This document shows, in pieces, positions 26,474-39,227 of a DNA stretch of 64,000 nucleotides. Where the stretch lies: NCBI GenBank assembly GCA_963803155.1, contig CAWDMN010000036.1, positions 248,001 through 312,000 of the forward strand, given 5' to 3'. Under the pieces are notes generated by a model. The model was given only the letters and a program-made list of their open reading frames with translations, had not been told where the DNA came from and searched no databases. The stretch comes from CAWDMN01 sp963803155. Lineage in GTDB: Bacteria; Acidobacteriota; Terriglobia; Versatilivoradales; Versatilivoraceae. Each line of letters opens with the position of its first letter. Position 1 is the stretch's first letter. Both the position numbers and the translations under genes were made by a program.

Positions 26474-28288
26474 TCATTTTTCGCTGGACAGATGAAAATG
26501 CCGATAAATCCTCTGGGAAAGCGATGGAGGCAATTGATCCTGCAATTGTTCCAAACTTGCGGTTTTCACATTTTGAAGACTGCCGAACTTCACGAGAAGC
26601 ATCTGGCGGTTTTTCTTCCCCACGCCTGGGATATTCAGCAATTCGCTAGTCAAGGTTCGTTTGCTGCGCCGCTGCCGATGAAAACTAACGGCAAAACGGT
26701 GCGATTCATCCCGAATCGTCTGGATTAAGTGAAGGACCGGGGAATCATTGGGAAGCTGGATTGGCTCAGATTCCAATCCTCGGACATATAAGATCTCTTC
26801 CTTTTTGGCAATACTGGCTAACGCATGAGAAGTCAGATCCAGCTCATCCAAAGCATCCGCGGCGGCATGCAACTGGCCTAATCCACCATCCACGAGGATC
26901 AAGTCAGGCAATGGCTTCTTTTCCTCCAACAAACGGCGATAACGGCGGAAGACCACTTCCCGCATACTTTTGAAATCATCCGCCCCTTCCACTGTCTTGA
27001 TAATGAATTTCCGATAATCGCTCTTTTTTATCTTTCCGTCTTCCCAAACCACCATCGAGGCGACCGAATCGGTTCCTTGAATGTTGGAAATATCGAAACA
27101 TTCAATTCTTCGCAGAGGCGTCCCCAGTCCTGCAACATCCGCCAATTCCGCGGCAATTTTCTTATGATCGGGAGCCAGGACTCGAAACCGTTGTTCGAAG
27201 GCCAGGCGGGCGTTTCTGGCGGCCATATCCATGAATGCTTTTCGCGGCCCACGTTGAGGAACGCGAATTTCCACCTTCTTTTTTTTCTTCTGAGACAGAA
27301 GCTGGGCTACGGCGTCTGAATCTTCGAAGCCGCGGCAAATATGAACCTCATCCGGCGTAAATTCGGAGAGAAAATAATATTGCTTGAGCAGAGAAGAGAG
27401 GATTTCCTCGTCGAGGACCTCTTCTTCGATCCCTTCCCAGAAGAATTCACGGCGGTCGACCACGCGGCCATTGCGCATATGAAAAAGCTGGATTGCCGCT
27501 TTGGAACCTTCACGATGCAGGGCGAAAATGTCCAAGTCCAGGGATTGAGTGGAAGAAATTTTCTGCGGCTCAGCCAACTGATCAATCGTTCGCAACATGT
27601 CGCGCAAATGGGCCGCTAGTTCATATCTTTCCGCCTCGGCTGCCTGATGCATCTGGGCAGTGAGACTTTTGATCAGTTCGGCTGTCTTTCCTTCCATGAA
27701 GAGCTTCAAATCCAGAACCCTCGCGGCATAGGAGGATTCGCCGCAAAGTGAAGCCACGCATGGGGCCATGCAACGGTGAATGTGGTAATCCAGGCAAGGC
27801 CGTGGACGCTTCCCGTCGATGGGAATAGTGCAGGTTCGGATCTGAAAATGGCGGCTGATCAGTTTGTAGGCCTGTGCAGCCAAACTGGCTTTTATATACG
27901 GACCGTAGTAAGAGGCCCCATCTTTGTGTCTTTTGCGCGTGATCAATATGCGCGGAAAACCTTCATTGACGGTCAATTTCAAATAAGGAAATGTTTTGTC
28001 GTCCCGCAGCAGGACATTGAATTTGGGCTGATATTGTTTGATGAGATTATTTTCAAGTGCCAGAGCCTCCATCTCGCTGTCGACCACAATGAATTCCACA
28101 TCGTCAATTTCCGCGCGAAGGTGGCTCAGCTTGTAATCATCACTGCGAGAATCCTGAAAATAGCTGCGGACGCGGTTCTTTAACGATTTGGCCTTCCCTA
28201 CATAAATGATTCGGCCAGCTGCGTTTTTATAAAGATATACCCCCGGCTCCAGGGGAATTTGTGACAGCTTTTGTTCCAACATGCCCAT
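26474..28288 (-). CDS. uvrC: Excinuclease ABC subunit C
   Basis: 604-residue nucleotide-excision-repair nuclease that makes both cuts around UvrAB-marked lesions. The N-terminal GIY-YIG domain is seen as GVYLYKNAAGRIIYVGKAKS (residues 16-35) followed by LKNRVRSYF. A UVR motif region lies near 203-238 (LIKSLTAQMHQAAEAERYEL). The RNase H-like endonuclease domain contains IECFDISNIQGTDSVASMVV and DLILVDGGLGQLHAA. A C-terminal helix-hairpin-helix is at LLNIPGVGKKNRQMLLVKFG. Length is normal. Either the first ATG or the one two codons later could be the start. It stands alone. Confidence 0.96.
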   Translation of the reverse strand: MGMLEQKLSQIPLEPGVYLYKNAAGRIIYVGKAKSLKNRVRSYFQDSRSDDYKLSHLRAEIDDVEFIVVDSEMEALALENNLIKQYQPKFNVLLRDDKTFPYLKLTVNEGFPRILITRKRHKDGASYYGPYIKASLAAQAYKLISRHFQIRTCTIPIDGKRPRPCLDYHIHRCMAPCVASLCGESSYAARVLDLKLFMEGKTAELIKSLTAQMHQAAEAERYELAAHLRDMLRTIDQLAEPQKISSTQSLDLDIFALHREGSKAAIQLFHMRNGRVVDRREFFWEGIEEEVLDEEILSSLLKQYYFLSEFTPDEVHICRGFEDSDAVAQLLSQKKKKKVEIRVPQRGPRKAFMDMAARNARLAFEQRFRVLAPDHKKIAAELADVAGLGTPLRRIECFDISNIQGTDSVASMVVWEDGKIKKSDYRKFIIKTVEGADDFKSMREVVFRRYRRLLEEKKPLPDLILVDGGLGQLHAAADALDELDLTSHALASIAKKEEILYVRGLESEPIQLPNDSPVLHLIQTIRDESHRFAVSFHRQRRSKRTLTSELLNIPGVGKKNRQMLLVKFGSLQNVKTASLEQLQDQLPPSLSQRIYRHFHLSSEK

Positions 28289-28743
28289 GTTCAGCTCCCT
28301 GCCTATCTTAACGGGGATGGGCTCGGAAAATCAAAAAAATGGGAGGAGGAACTTTATTCTCTGACCTTTTGCTATCGGGGATTTCTTGTTAATCCCAGCG
28401 AGTCCAAGTCAGTTTTTTTGTCCGTAGCGACAATGAGAAGTCACCAGAAGGGACAATCTCCTTCCCGATCCCCTTCAGGAGTGTCAGCTTGTTTGAAAGG
28501 TTGAGCCAACTTTGGGCATGGATTATAATCACCAATAGAAATGAGCATGGGGGACCATTGGAAATCTTCTATTCTGAGCGCCAATCCTTAAACCAGACAC
28601 TGAATTCGCCCTTGTGAGGAAAGAACATGACCTTTGGCTTTTTATCCCGGGAAATATCTAAATGATAAAAGGATGGTTCATTAAATTTGACGGGGCGGCA
28701 GTTGCCCTCTGAGAATAGATAGTGGCAATTGGAGGAAAAAGAT
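28289..28743. other. Divergent intergenic region
   Basis: 455 bases between uvrC (minus) and the DUF3795 gene (plus). No supported gene. A minus-strand frame at 28569-28740 reads NEPSFYHLDISRDKKPKVMF and could be the tail of a lost gene, but it continues through the antisense strand of the DUF3795 gene, so I do not call it. Confidence 0.45.
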
Positions 28744-29172
28744 ATGGAACCGATCTTGTCGAGATGTGGGTATCGTTGCGACCTTTGCCTGGCCTTTCGG
28801 CCTAATGTCGCGGAGAATCCTTCAAACCAACAAAAACTAAGCGATGGCTGGTATACATACTTTGGCTTTCGGTTGCCGCCGCCGGAGATCTGCTGTGATG
28901 GATGTATGACAAATGATCCGAAGCTAATTGATCGAGGCTGCCCGGTAAGGCCATGCGTCATCGAAAAAGGCATAGACAATTGCTCGCAATGTGATCACTA
29001 TGTTTGTGCCAAAATTACAAAGCGCCTGGTTGTATACGAGGAAGTAAAAAACAGGATCGGCGCGGAAGTTTCGGAAGAAGACTATATCTGTTTCATTCAG
29101 CCCTATGAGAACAAGCAGCGTCTTGATGCGCTAAAGGCATCCAGCAACCTTCATCAAGCGGAGAGCCTGTAG
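28744..29172 (+). CDS. DUF3795 domain-containing cysteine-rich protein
   Basis: 142 residues from the ATG at 28744, with GGAGG 8 bases upstream. The N-terminus MEPILSRCGYRCDLCLAFRP has the CGxxCxxC pattern of DUF3795, followed by ICCDGC, a CPVRPC pair and CSQCDHYVC. About a dozen cysteines in pairs suggest metal or iron-sulfur binding; no reaction is established for the family. It is not in an operon. The C-terminal PYENKQRLDALK stretch is also typical of the family. Confidence 0.85.
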   Translation: MEPILSRCGYRCDLCLAFRPNVAENPSNQQKLSDGWYTYFGFRLPPPEICCDGCMTNDPKLIDRGCPVRPCVIEKGIDNCSQCDHYVCAKITKRLVVYEEVKNRIGAEVSEEDYICFIQPYENKQRLDALKASSNLHQAESL

Positions 29173-30249
29173 AGGTATCTCCAAAACAAACAAATGAGAT
29201 CTCACGGGCTTCAGACAAGCCAACCTTATTTGAGTGCCATTCAATCAAAGGGAAGAAAATTTCATCGAATTTTACATCCAGATCCCCCCCGGAATTTGGC
29301 TTTAACAAGATTAAATTATCTCACTATTGGTTATGATCGAAGGGGCTTGAGCACACTCGCGATAGAACTCGGCAAAGGGCCGCGGACTGTAGGCTCCACC
29401 TGATTTGGCCGGATATTTCCATTTTCAATGCCTGTAATTTCCCTCTATTTTTGCCATCGAAATTGGTCCGACATTTCAAAGGTCCGTTCCCCGAGATCGA
29501 GCACGAATATTCTCTTCCGCACCGGGTTTCCTTCCGCAATAGTCGCGGCAACAACCTTGAAGCTGAAATCGAAGGGATCCAGACTTACTGGGTATTGCTC
29601 AGTTTCTCCAAGGGCGTTCTAAGCGTGGAGTTCAGCTGTCCTAGTGCCGGGACAGTTTTTTGCCCGCACCTGTATGCCGCGATTCTCAGGTTGAGGCACC
29701 GTGGATTTCTCGGGGAGACCCATGGAATCCCGAATTGAAATGCAGCCAGGAGGGCTGCATGGCCATATGCCTTTGCCTTCAGACGATACTCGGGGAGAAG
29801 AAAGTGTCGATGGACCTCCCAATCCGGATCGGATCTTCTCTAGAAAATCCCCCTTCAAAGGGGGAATAAATTTTCAACCTCTTGCTGTGCCAGCCGCACT
29901 GGCTTGAGCGACTCCTCATAAAATCATAATGGGTCTCCGCTTCTTGAGACGCCTTCCTGCCAGATTTTTCCTTCAATAGAGGCATCCCCAGATCCATATT
30001 TGTAGATTGAAGAAACTCCACGTTTCCATCCCGCACTCTATTTCATTTCCTGGCCAATTCAGGTGTCCCATGCTATAAATAGAATATAAAAACTCATTTT
30101 CCATGATGCCTCTGGGGCGCAAAATCAGCGGGAGTTTTTCAATGCTGAACTATTTTCCCAAATGGCATTAATTCCATCCCTGGCGATGGAAAGCTTGAAA
30201 CTGTCGCCGTATCTGTTTTTTATGACTATTATCAAATGAGGAGAGAGTT
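29173..30249. other. Long region of decayed sequence
   Basis: 1077 bases without an intact gene. A SWIM-domain remnant lies at 29451-29738. Bases 29739-30100 contain short frames on both strands with no resemblance to known families; CCCCCTTCAAAGGGGG at 29848-29863 is a small palindrome. The last 150 bases before the PUR gene are AT-rich and probably hold its promoter. Confidence 0.5.
29451..29738 (+). pseudogene. Remnant of a SWIM zinc-finger / SNF2 N-terminal protein
   Basis: A frame of about 95 codons resembles the N-terminal SWIM region found before SNF2 helicase domains: a beta-rich EAEIEGIQTYWVLLSFSKG followed by the zinc-finger part SVEFSCPSAGTVFCPHLYAA. The consensus is C-x-C-x(n)-C-x-H; here the first cysteine is replaced (FSC), while the later CPH is kept. 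The frame stops just after RHRGFLGE, where a full gene would continue into a linker and helicase. There is no good start codon or ribosome-binding site. I read it as a truncated, decaying gene; a small functional protein is less likely. Confidence 0.45.
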
Positions 30250-30513
30250 ATGGAAGAAAACAAAGCATTGTTTTCCGAACGCATTGCGGGTGGGGCGAGG
30301 ACCTATTTCTTCGACGTCCGCAAAACCAAAACCGGCAGCTTATATCTGGTAATCAATGAATCCAAACCCAAAGACGATGGCTTTGAGTCAACCCGAATCA
30401 TGGTATTTGAAAACCACCTGGCGGATTTTCAGGCTGGCCTGAACAAGGCCCTTGAATTTATTCAAAGCAGGCCCAAAGCCGCCAAGGCTACTGCTTCGGG
30501 GAGTGACCGATGA
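30250..30513 (+). CDS. PUR-domain nucleic-acid-binding protein (DUF3276)
   Basis: 87 residues. The single PUR repeat is visible in ARTYFFDVRKTKTGSLYLVI and NESKPKDDGFESTRIMVFEN, matching DUF3276/PUR-alpha-like proteins such as the Borrelia DNA/RNA-binding protein BpuR. These proteins bind single-stranded nucleic acid as dimers. It starts after AGGAGAGAG with good spacing. RecQ begins 94 bases downstream on the same strand, so the two may be co-transcribed, linking a single-strand binder with a helicase (inference). Confidence 0.85.
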   Translation: MEENKALFSERIAGGARTYFFDVRKTKTGSLYLVINESKPKDDGFESTRIMVFENHLADFQAGLNKALEFIQSRPKAAKATASGSDR

Positions 30514-30607
30514 ATGCCGGGAGCTCCCCATTCCCCCGTCGAATATTCCAGCGGCATTTTCATTATGTCCCGCGTTGGCTATAATGTCGCTCGGGAAGGG
30601 GGAGCGT

Positions 30608-33055
30608 ATGGACCGCCGTCATCAGATTCTGCGAGAAAATTTTCAGCTGCAAGATTTCCATGAAGGACAAGAGGAGATCATTGATGCGCTCCTGGCCGGT
30701 AAAAGCGCTTTGGGCATCATGCCGACCGGGAGCGGCAAATCCCTCTGCTACCAGCTTCCCGCCTTGCACCTGCAAGGGGTGACGCTGGTAATCTCCCCGC
30801 TGATTGCCCTCATGAAAGACCAGGTGGACAGCCTGGCCCGTCTGGGGATTTCCGCCACCTACATCAATAGTTCGCTCTCTTCTCAGGAGCAACAGGCGCG
30901 TTTGTCCGCCTTATCACGGGGCGAATTCAAGCTGGTTTACATTGCCCCCGAGCGGTTCCGCAATTCCTCCTTCTCCAGTGGCATTCAGCAGTGCCGAGTT
31001 TCTCTATTCGCCGTTGACGAAGCACATTGCATTTCCGAGTGGGGGCACGATTTCCGGCCTGACTATTTGCGTCTCAAACCTGCCCTGGAAATGCTGGGGC
31101 ATCCGCCAGTCGTGGCGTTGACCGCCACTGCGACTCCGGAGGTGCGCCAGGATATTGTAGCCCAATTAGGATTGCGGGATCCCTTGATCCTGGTTACCGG
31201 CTTCGATCGGCCTAATTTACGACTCGAGGTTCAAGAAGTCTCGACGGCAGTGGACAAACTCAACGCCATCCGCGAAATAATTCGGCGCAAGCCGGATGCA
31301 GCCGGCATTATCTACGCCGCCACAAGGAAGGCTGTTGACGAAGTTACTCGCCTCCTCAGCGCGAACGGGGGCAAGCTGGCCGCATACCATGCAGGGTTGC
31401 CTCCTGAAACCCGCAAGGAAATCCAAAACCGTTTCATGAGCGGAAAAGTTCCCATTGTGGCTGCAACCAATGCTTTTGGCATGGGCATTGACAAAGCAGA
31501 TTTGCGCTTCGTGGTGCATTATCAAATTCCCGGTTCCCTTGAAGCTTACTATCAGGAGATTGGACGGGCGGGGCGGGACGGACAGCCTTCTATCTGCCGC
31601 CTTCTTTATAACTATGCCGACACCTTTACCCAGGAATTTTTTATCGAGAACAACTATCCTCCGCGCGAATTAGTAATTACCCTATACAAACAGCTCTGCC
31701 TTTCCAAGGAAGATGAAATCGAAGTCACTCTGAAAGAGCTGGCCACGAGTCTCCATTACAACCGGGTCTCGGAAATGGCCATCTCAGCCGGATTAAAACT
31801 GCTGGACCGCGCTGGACACATCGAAAGAGGCAACGAAGGACAAGCAGAGGCCCGTATCCATTTGAACATATCCCGTGATGAACTGAGAAAACGATGTCAC
31901 GGACGGCCAATCCAATCTCAGGTGGCTGAATATTTGCTCGATGATCTGGGTGCTTCCGCTGATCAATCCTTGGAGGCGGGTCTGGATATCATGAGTCTGG
32001 AGCTGGGGCTGGAGGAAGGGCGGGTCCGGCGCGCGCTGACGGTCATGCATGAGGCCGGATGGTTGATATACACTCCTCCTTTTCGGGGCCGTGGCATAAA
32101 GATTTTGGAGCGGGTGCCGGCCCATCAGATCCGCGTCAATTTCCGTGACGTGGAGCGTCGTGCGGAATTCGAGCGCCGCAAATTGCGTATGATGATCAAT
32201 TATGCGAATTCAAGCAGCTGTCTGCGCCATTTTATTCTGAGCTATTTTGGAGATTCGCGACAACAATCGTCTTGTCGGAATTGTTCTTCCTGCTCGAAAT
32301 TCGCAAATTCCGCTGAACAAAAACCGTTGGATGAATCCGAAAACCTGATCGTGCGAAAGGCTCTGAGCGGTGTAGCCCGAATGGGGGGCCGCTATGGCAA
32401 GCTGCGTACGGCGCAGATGCTCACGGGTTCAAAGGAAAAGACTCTCTTGGATTTAGGGCTGAATCGACTTTCCACCTACGGGATCTTGCGAGAATTCAGT
32501 CAGCCAGAAGTGGCGGAGCTACTGGATTTGCTTGTCGGAGCAGGCTATGTGCAAGTTGAGGGCAATGATTATCCTCTGTTGAAATTATCTGATTCCGGAC
32601 GCGAAGTTATGACGGCACATAAATTGCCTCGGATGAAATTCCCGTGGGCCATGGGATGCAAGTTGCATCCAGCCCCAACGGAGCCAAAGCCCAGAATCAC
32701 TCCGAGGAAGTCGTCCTTAAAAGGAATCCTCTCGGCTGATCTTCCCCCCACCCTGCATGACACATGGGTCTGTTGGCGGCAAGGAAAATCACCGGGAGAA
32801 ATTGCGCGACACCGCAACCTCACCTCAAAAACCATTTTGGATCATCTCTCGCAGTTGATCCAACGCGACTTTCCGATTGATCTTTCACAGCTCATGTCGG
32901 AGACGCAAAGACGGCAAATCGAGGCGGAGATTCAACGGCTGGGAGTCAATCGGTTGAAACCCTTGAAAGAAGCCTTGCCCAAGGAAATCACTTACGATCA
33001 AATCCGCATGGTGGTTGCACTCCATCAGACCTCCCAAAATAGCAATGATTCTTGA
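30608..33055 (+). CDS. recQ: ATP-dependent DNA helicase RecQ
   Basis: 815 residues from the ATG at 30608, preceded by GGGGGAG; the frame is open upstream but that part is not RecQ-like. 3'-5' helicase of recombination and fork repair. Visible motifs: Walker A GIMPTGSGKSLCYQLP (about 36-51), DEAH box AVDEAHCISEWGHDFRPDY, motif VI YYQEIGRAGRDGQPS. Zinc-binding cysteines are in CLRHF and SCRNCSSC. After the winged-helix region the protein extends well past a minimal RecQ, with a C-terminal HTH_40-like segment (WRQGKSPGEIARHRNLTSKT) instead of, or as well as, an HRDC domain. Confidence 0.94.
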   Translation: MDRRHQILRENFQLQDFHEGQEEIIDALLAGKSALGIMPTGSGKSLCYQLPALHLQGVTLVISPLIALMKDQVDSLARLGISATYINSSLSSQEQQARLSALSRGEFKLVYIAPERFRNSSFSSGIQQCRVSLFAVDEAHCISEWGHDFRPDYLRLKPALEMLGHPPVVALTATATPEVRQDIVAQLGLRDPLILVTGFDRPNLRLEVQEVSTAVDKLNAIREIIRRKPDAAGIIYAATRKAVDEVTRLLSANGGKLAAYHAGLPPETRKEIQNRFMSGKVPIVAATNAFGMGIDKADLRFVVHYQIPGSLEAYYQEIGRAGRDGQPSICRLLYNYADTFTQEFFIENNYPPRELVITLYKQLCLSKEDEIEVTLKELATSLHYNRVSEMAISAGLKLLDRAGHIERGNEGQAEARIHLNISRDELRKRCHGRPIQSQVAEYLLDDLGASADQSLEAGLDIMSLELGLEEGRVRRALTVMHEAGWLIYTPPFRGRGIKILERVPAHQIRVNFRDVERRAEFERRKLRMMINYANSSSCLRHFILSYFGDSRQQSSCRNCSSCSKFANSAEQKPLDESENLIVRKALSGVARMGGRYGKLRTAQMLTGSKEKTLLDLGLNRLSTYGILREFSQPEVAELLDLLVGAGYVQVEGNDYPLLKLSDSGREVMTAHKLPRMKFPWAMGCKLHPAPTEPKPRITPRKSSLKGILSADLPPTLHDTWVCWRQGKSPGEIARHRNLTSKTILDHLSQLIQRDFPIDLSQLMSETQRRQIEAEIQRLGVNRLKPLKEALPKEITYDQIRMVVALHQTSQNSNDS

Positions 33056-33161
33056 TTTTCTCTGGGGGCGCGGGCAAGGGCGATGGGCGCAGAGATAGAT
33101 CGGGTCATATGGGTCTGATGGGGAGGCTTGGGGGGGGGGCCTGCGATATAGGGCAGGTCCA

Positions 33162-33203
33162 GAAACAAAAAAGCCTCATGAGTGCAAAGGCTCATGAGGC
33201 TTT
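33162..33203 (-). terminator. Rho-independent terminator of the rRNA operon
   Basis: On the minus strand a perfect 13-bp stem (AAAGCCTCATGAG with CTCATGAGGCTTT, 8-base loop) is followed by TTTTTTGTTTCT. It starts 9 bases after the 5S gene and ends the rRNA transcript. Confidence 0.9.
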
Positions 33204-33212
33204 GTAATAAAT

Positions 33213-33329
33213 CCTGGCGACGGCCTACTCTCCCACGCAGTGGCCCGCGCAGTACCATCGGGGCTGAGGGGCTTAACGGCCGTGTTCGGGATGGGAACGG
33301 GTGTGACCCCCTCGCTACAATCACCAGGA
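33213..33329 (-). rRNA. rrf: 5S ribosomal RNA
   Basis: On the minus strand the sequence begins CCTGGTGATTGTAGCGAGGG and contains the conserved CCCATCCCGAACACGG and GGGAGAGTAGG stretches, ending in CGTCGCCAGG, which pairs with the start. Length about 117 nt. It follows 23S after a spacer that contains a large heptamer inverted repeat, and is followed by a strong terminator. Confidence 0.95.
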
Positions 33330-33349
33330 GGCGTCACGAAGTGACGCGA

Positions 33350-33517
33350 AGCAGTGCCCAGTGGTGAGTGATCAGTGGTCAGAGACCAGATCACCCTCCA
33401 CTTTTGCACTCTCTATAATCAATTGAAAGTGGGAACTCAAGTCTGCTTAGGCAGCACGCCCTTGATGAATCCCAATAATCATTTCTGATCACTGATCACT
33501 CACCACTGGCCACTGCT
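33350..33517. repeat. Heptamer inverted repeat in the 23S-5S spacer
   Basis: Two 34-base arms, 33350-33383 and 33484-33517, are inverted copies with only two mismatches. They contain units of the type GTGATCA/GTGGTCA spaced by seven bases and outer parts beginning AGCAGTG. The 100-base interior has no gene. The arm next to 23S (33484-33517) is also complementary, in RNA, to the 23S 5' flank at 36491-36516, so it probably takes part in the 23S processing stem. It could be an inserted element like the ones at 2546 and 22930, or a duplicated processing arm. Confidence 0.75.
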
Positions 33518-33527
33518 TTTTTATAAA

Positions 33528-36473
<2,946 letters not shown>

Positions 36474-36817
36474 ATTAATCTTTTATGTGTCCAGTGATCA
36501 GTGGTCAGTGATCAGATTGCCAACCTGCGCTTTCTGACCCCTTCCCCCTAACCCCTGTCCACTGGTTCTTGCTATTTTGGCGAACTTGAGTTTACTTCCC
36601 ACTTCAATTGTCAAAGAACTCTTCAGGTTCGAGGTTCGAGGTTCGAGGTGTCTGTTTTGCCCACCCCTTCCCTTTCCCCCTTTCACCCCTCACTACCTTG
36701 TCGTAGTGATCGTTTCAATCCTCCGCCTTCTGCGCAGGACTCAAATCATCACTACCGCTTTAGCTTTCAGCTCTCAGCCATCAGCTTTTGTTTTCCCGTC
36801 TCCCCTCTCCCCTCTAC
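36474..36817. repeat. tRNA-Ala to 23S spacer with three heptamer arrays
   Basis: 344 bases with no gene. Three different seven-base arrays are visible: GTGATCA/GTGGTCA units at 36493-36516 next to 23S, GTTCGAG repeated three times at 36626-36648, and AGCTTTC, AGCTCTC, AGCCATC, AGCTTTT in perfect seven-base register at 36762-36789. The array beside 23S is complementary in RNA to the 23S 3' flank (33484-33517). Confidence 0.75.
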
Positions 36818-36893
36818 TGGTGGAGCTGATCGGGTTCGAACCGACGACCCCCTGGTTGCAAACCAGGTGCTCTCCCAGCTGAGCTACAGCCCC
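36818..36893 (-). tRNA. tRNA-Ala (TGC anticodon)
   Basis: 76 nt on the minus strand. It starts GGGGCTGTAGCTCAGCTGGG and ends with GCTCCACCA, so CCA is encoded. The anticodon loop is TTTGCAA within CTGGT...ACCAG, giving anticodon TGC. Acceptor, D and T arms all pair (TTCGAAC is the T loop). It lies between tRNA-Ile and 23S, the usual place in bacterial rRNA operons. Confidence 0.97.
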
Positions 36894-37084
36894 GTTTTGT
36901 TCAGGATGAAGGACGAGGGATGAAGGATGAATCCGAGGACTGTTCCTCTGCTTAATTCCTTAACCCAACCCTTCAGCTTATCCATGAAAGTTCGCCCGCG
37001 GAATGTGCCCCCTGGATGAAGCCTGCCGCCGAAGTCTTCCGGATGACCCTTCTTTCCTTCATCCTTCCGCCTTCATCCCTTCCA
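36894..37084. repeat. tRNA-Ile to tRNA-Ala spacer with GGATGAA heptamers
   Basis: Seven-base units GGATGAA/GGACGAG at 36904-36933 and their inverted counterparts CCTTCAT/CCTTCCG at 37052-37083 can fold into a long hairpin between the two tRNAs. The sequence between the arms has no gene. Confidence 0.7.
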
Positions 37085-38887
<1,803 letters not shown>

Positions 38888-39227
38888 CCTTACTTTGAAT
38901 TACTTCTCAGGTCAGGCTTCTAACCTAAAAAAAATGACTGGCTCGTCTTACACTTCACTTGTCAAAGATCCTTCAGTCAAAACCTTTCAAACTTATGGCA
39001 TTTTACTGCCATCCGTCAAGCGATTTTTCAATCGCGGCTCAACTGAAAAGCCTGTGAACTATACCGAACCATTCTTCGACTGTCAACTCTTTTCTCGTTA
39101 ATTTTTTAAAATTGATCAAGCATCTACGATAAGCAGCTCTGCTCGCTTGATCCGAGGCGACTTACTTAAGACGATCAATTCCAAAACAGATGACGACAAG
39201 GGGAAAATATAGTCAAGGATTCTTTAC
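38888..39227. other. rRNA leader and promoter region
   Basis: 340 bases between the molybdopterin gene (minus, ends 39228) and 16S. It holds promoter P1 (39058-39086), an AT-rich stretch upstream of it resembling an UP element (39087-39117), a possible weak second promoter (TTGACG at 39014-39019 with CATAAG 16 bases on), and the 16S processing arm at 38942-38966. Confidence 0.7.
39058..39086 (-). promoter_or_regulatory. rRNA operon promoter P1
   Basis: On the minus strand TTGACA (39081-39086) and TATAGT (39058-39063) are separated by exactly 17 bases, about 170 bases before 16S. An A/T-rich tract lies immediately upstream, as in UP-element-boosted rRNA promoters. Confidence 0.85.

Noticed and set aside
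28569..28979. 136-codon minus-strand frame antisense to the DUF3795 gene
   Set aside because: Overlaps a well-supported gene with a good ribosome-binding site; only its last third lies outside and could be a remnant, but evidence is insufficient.
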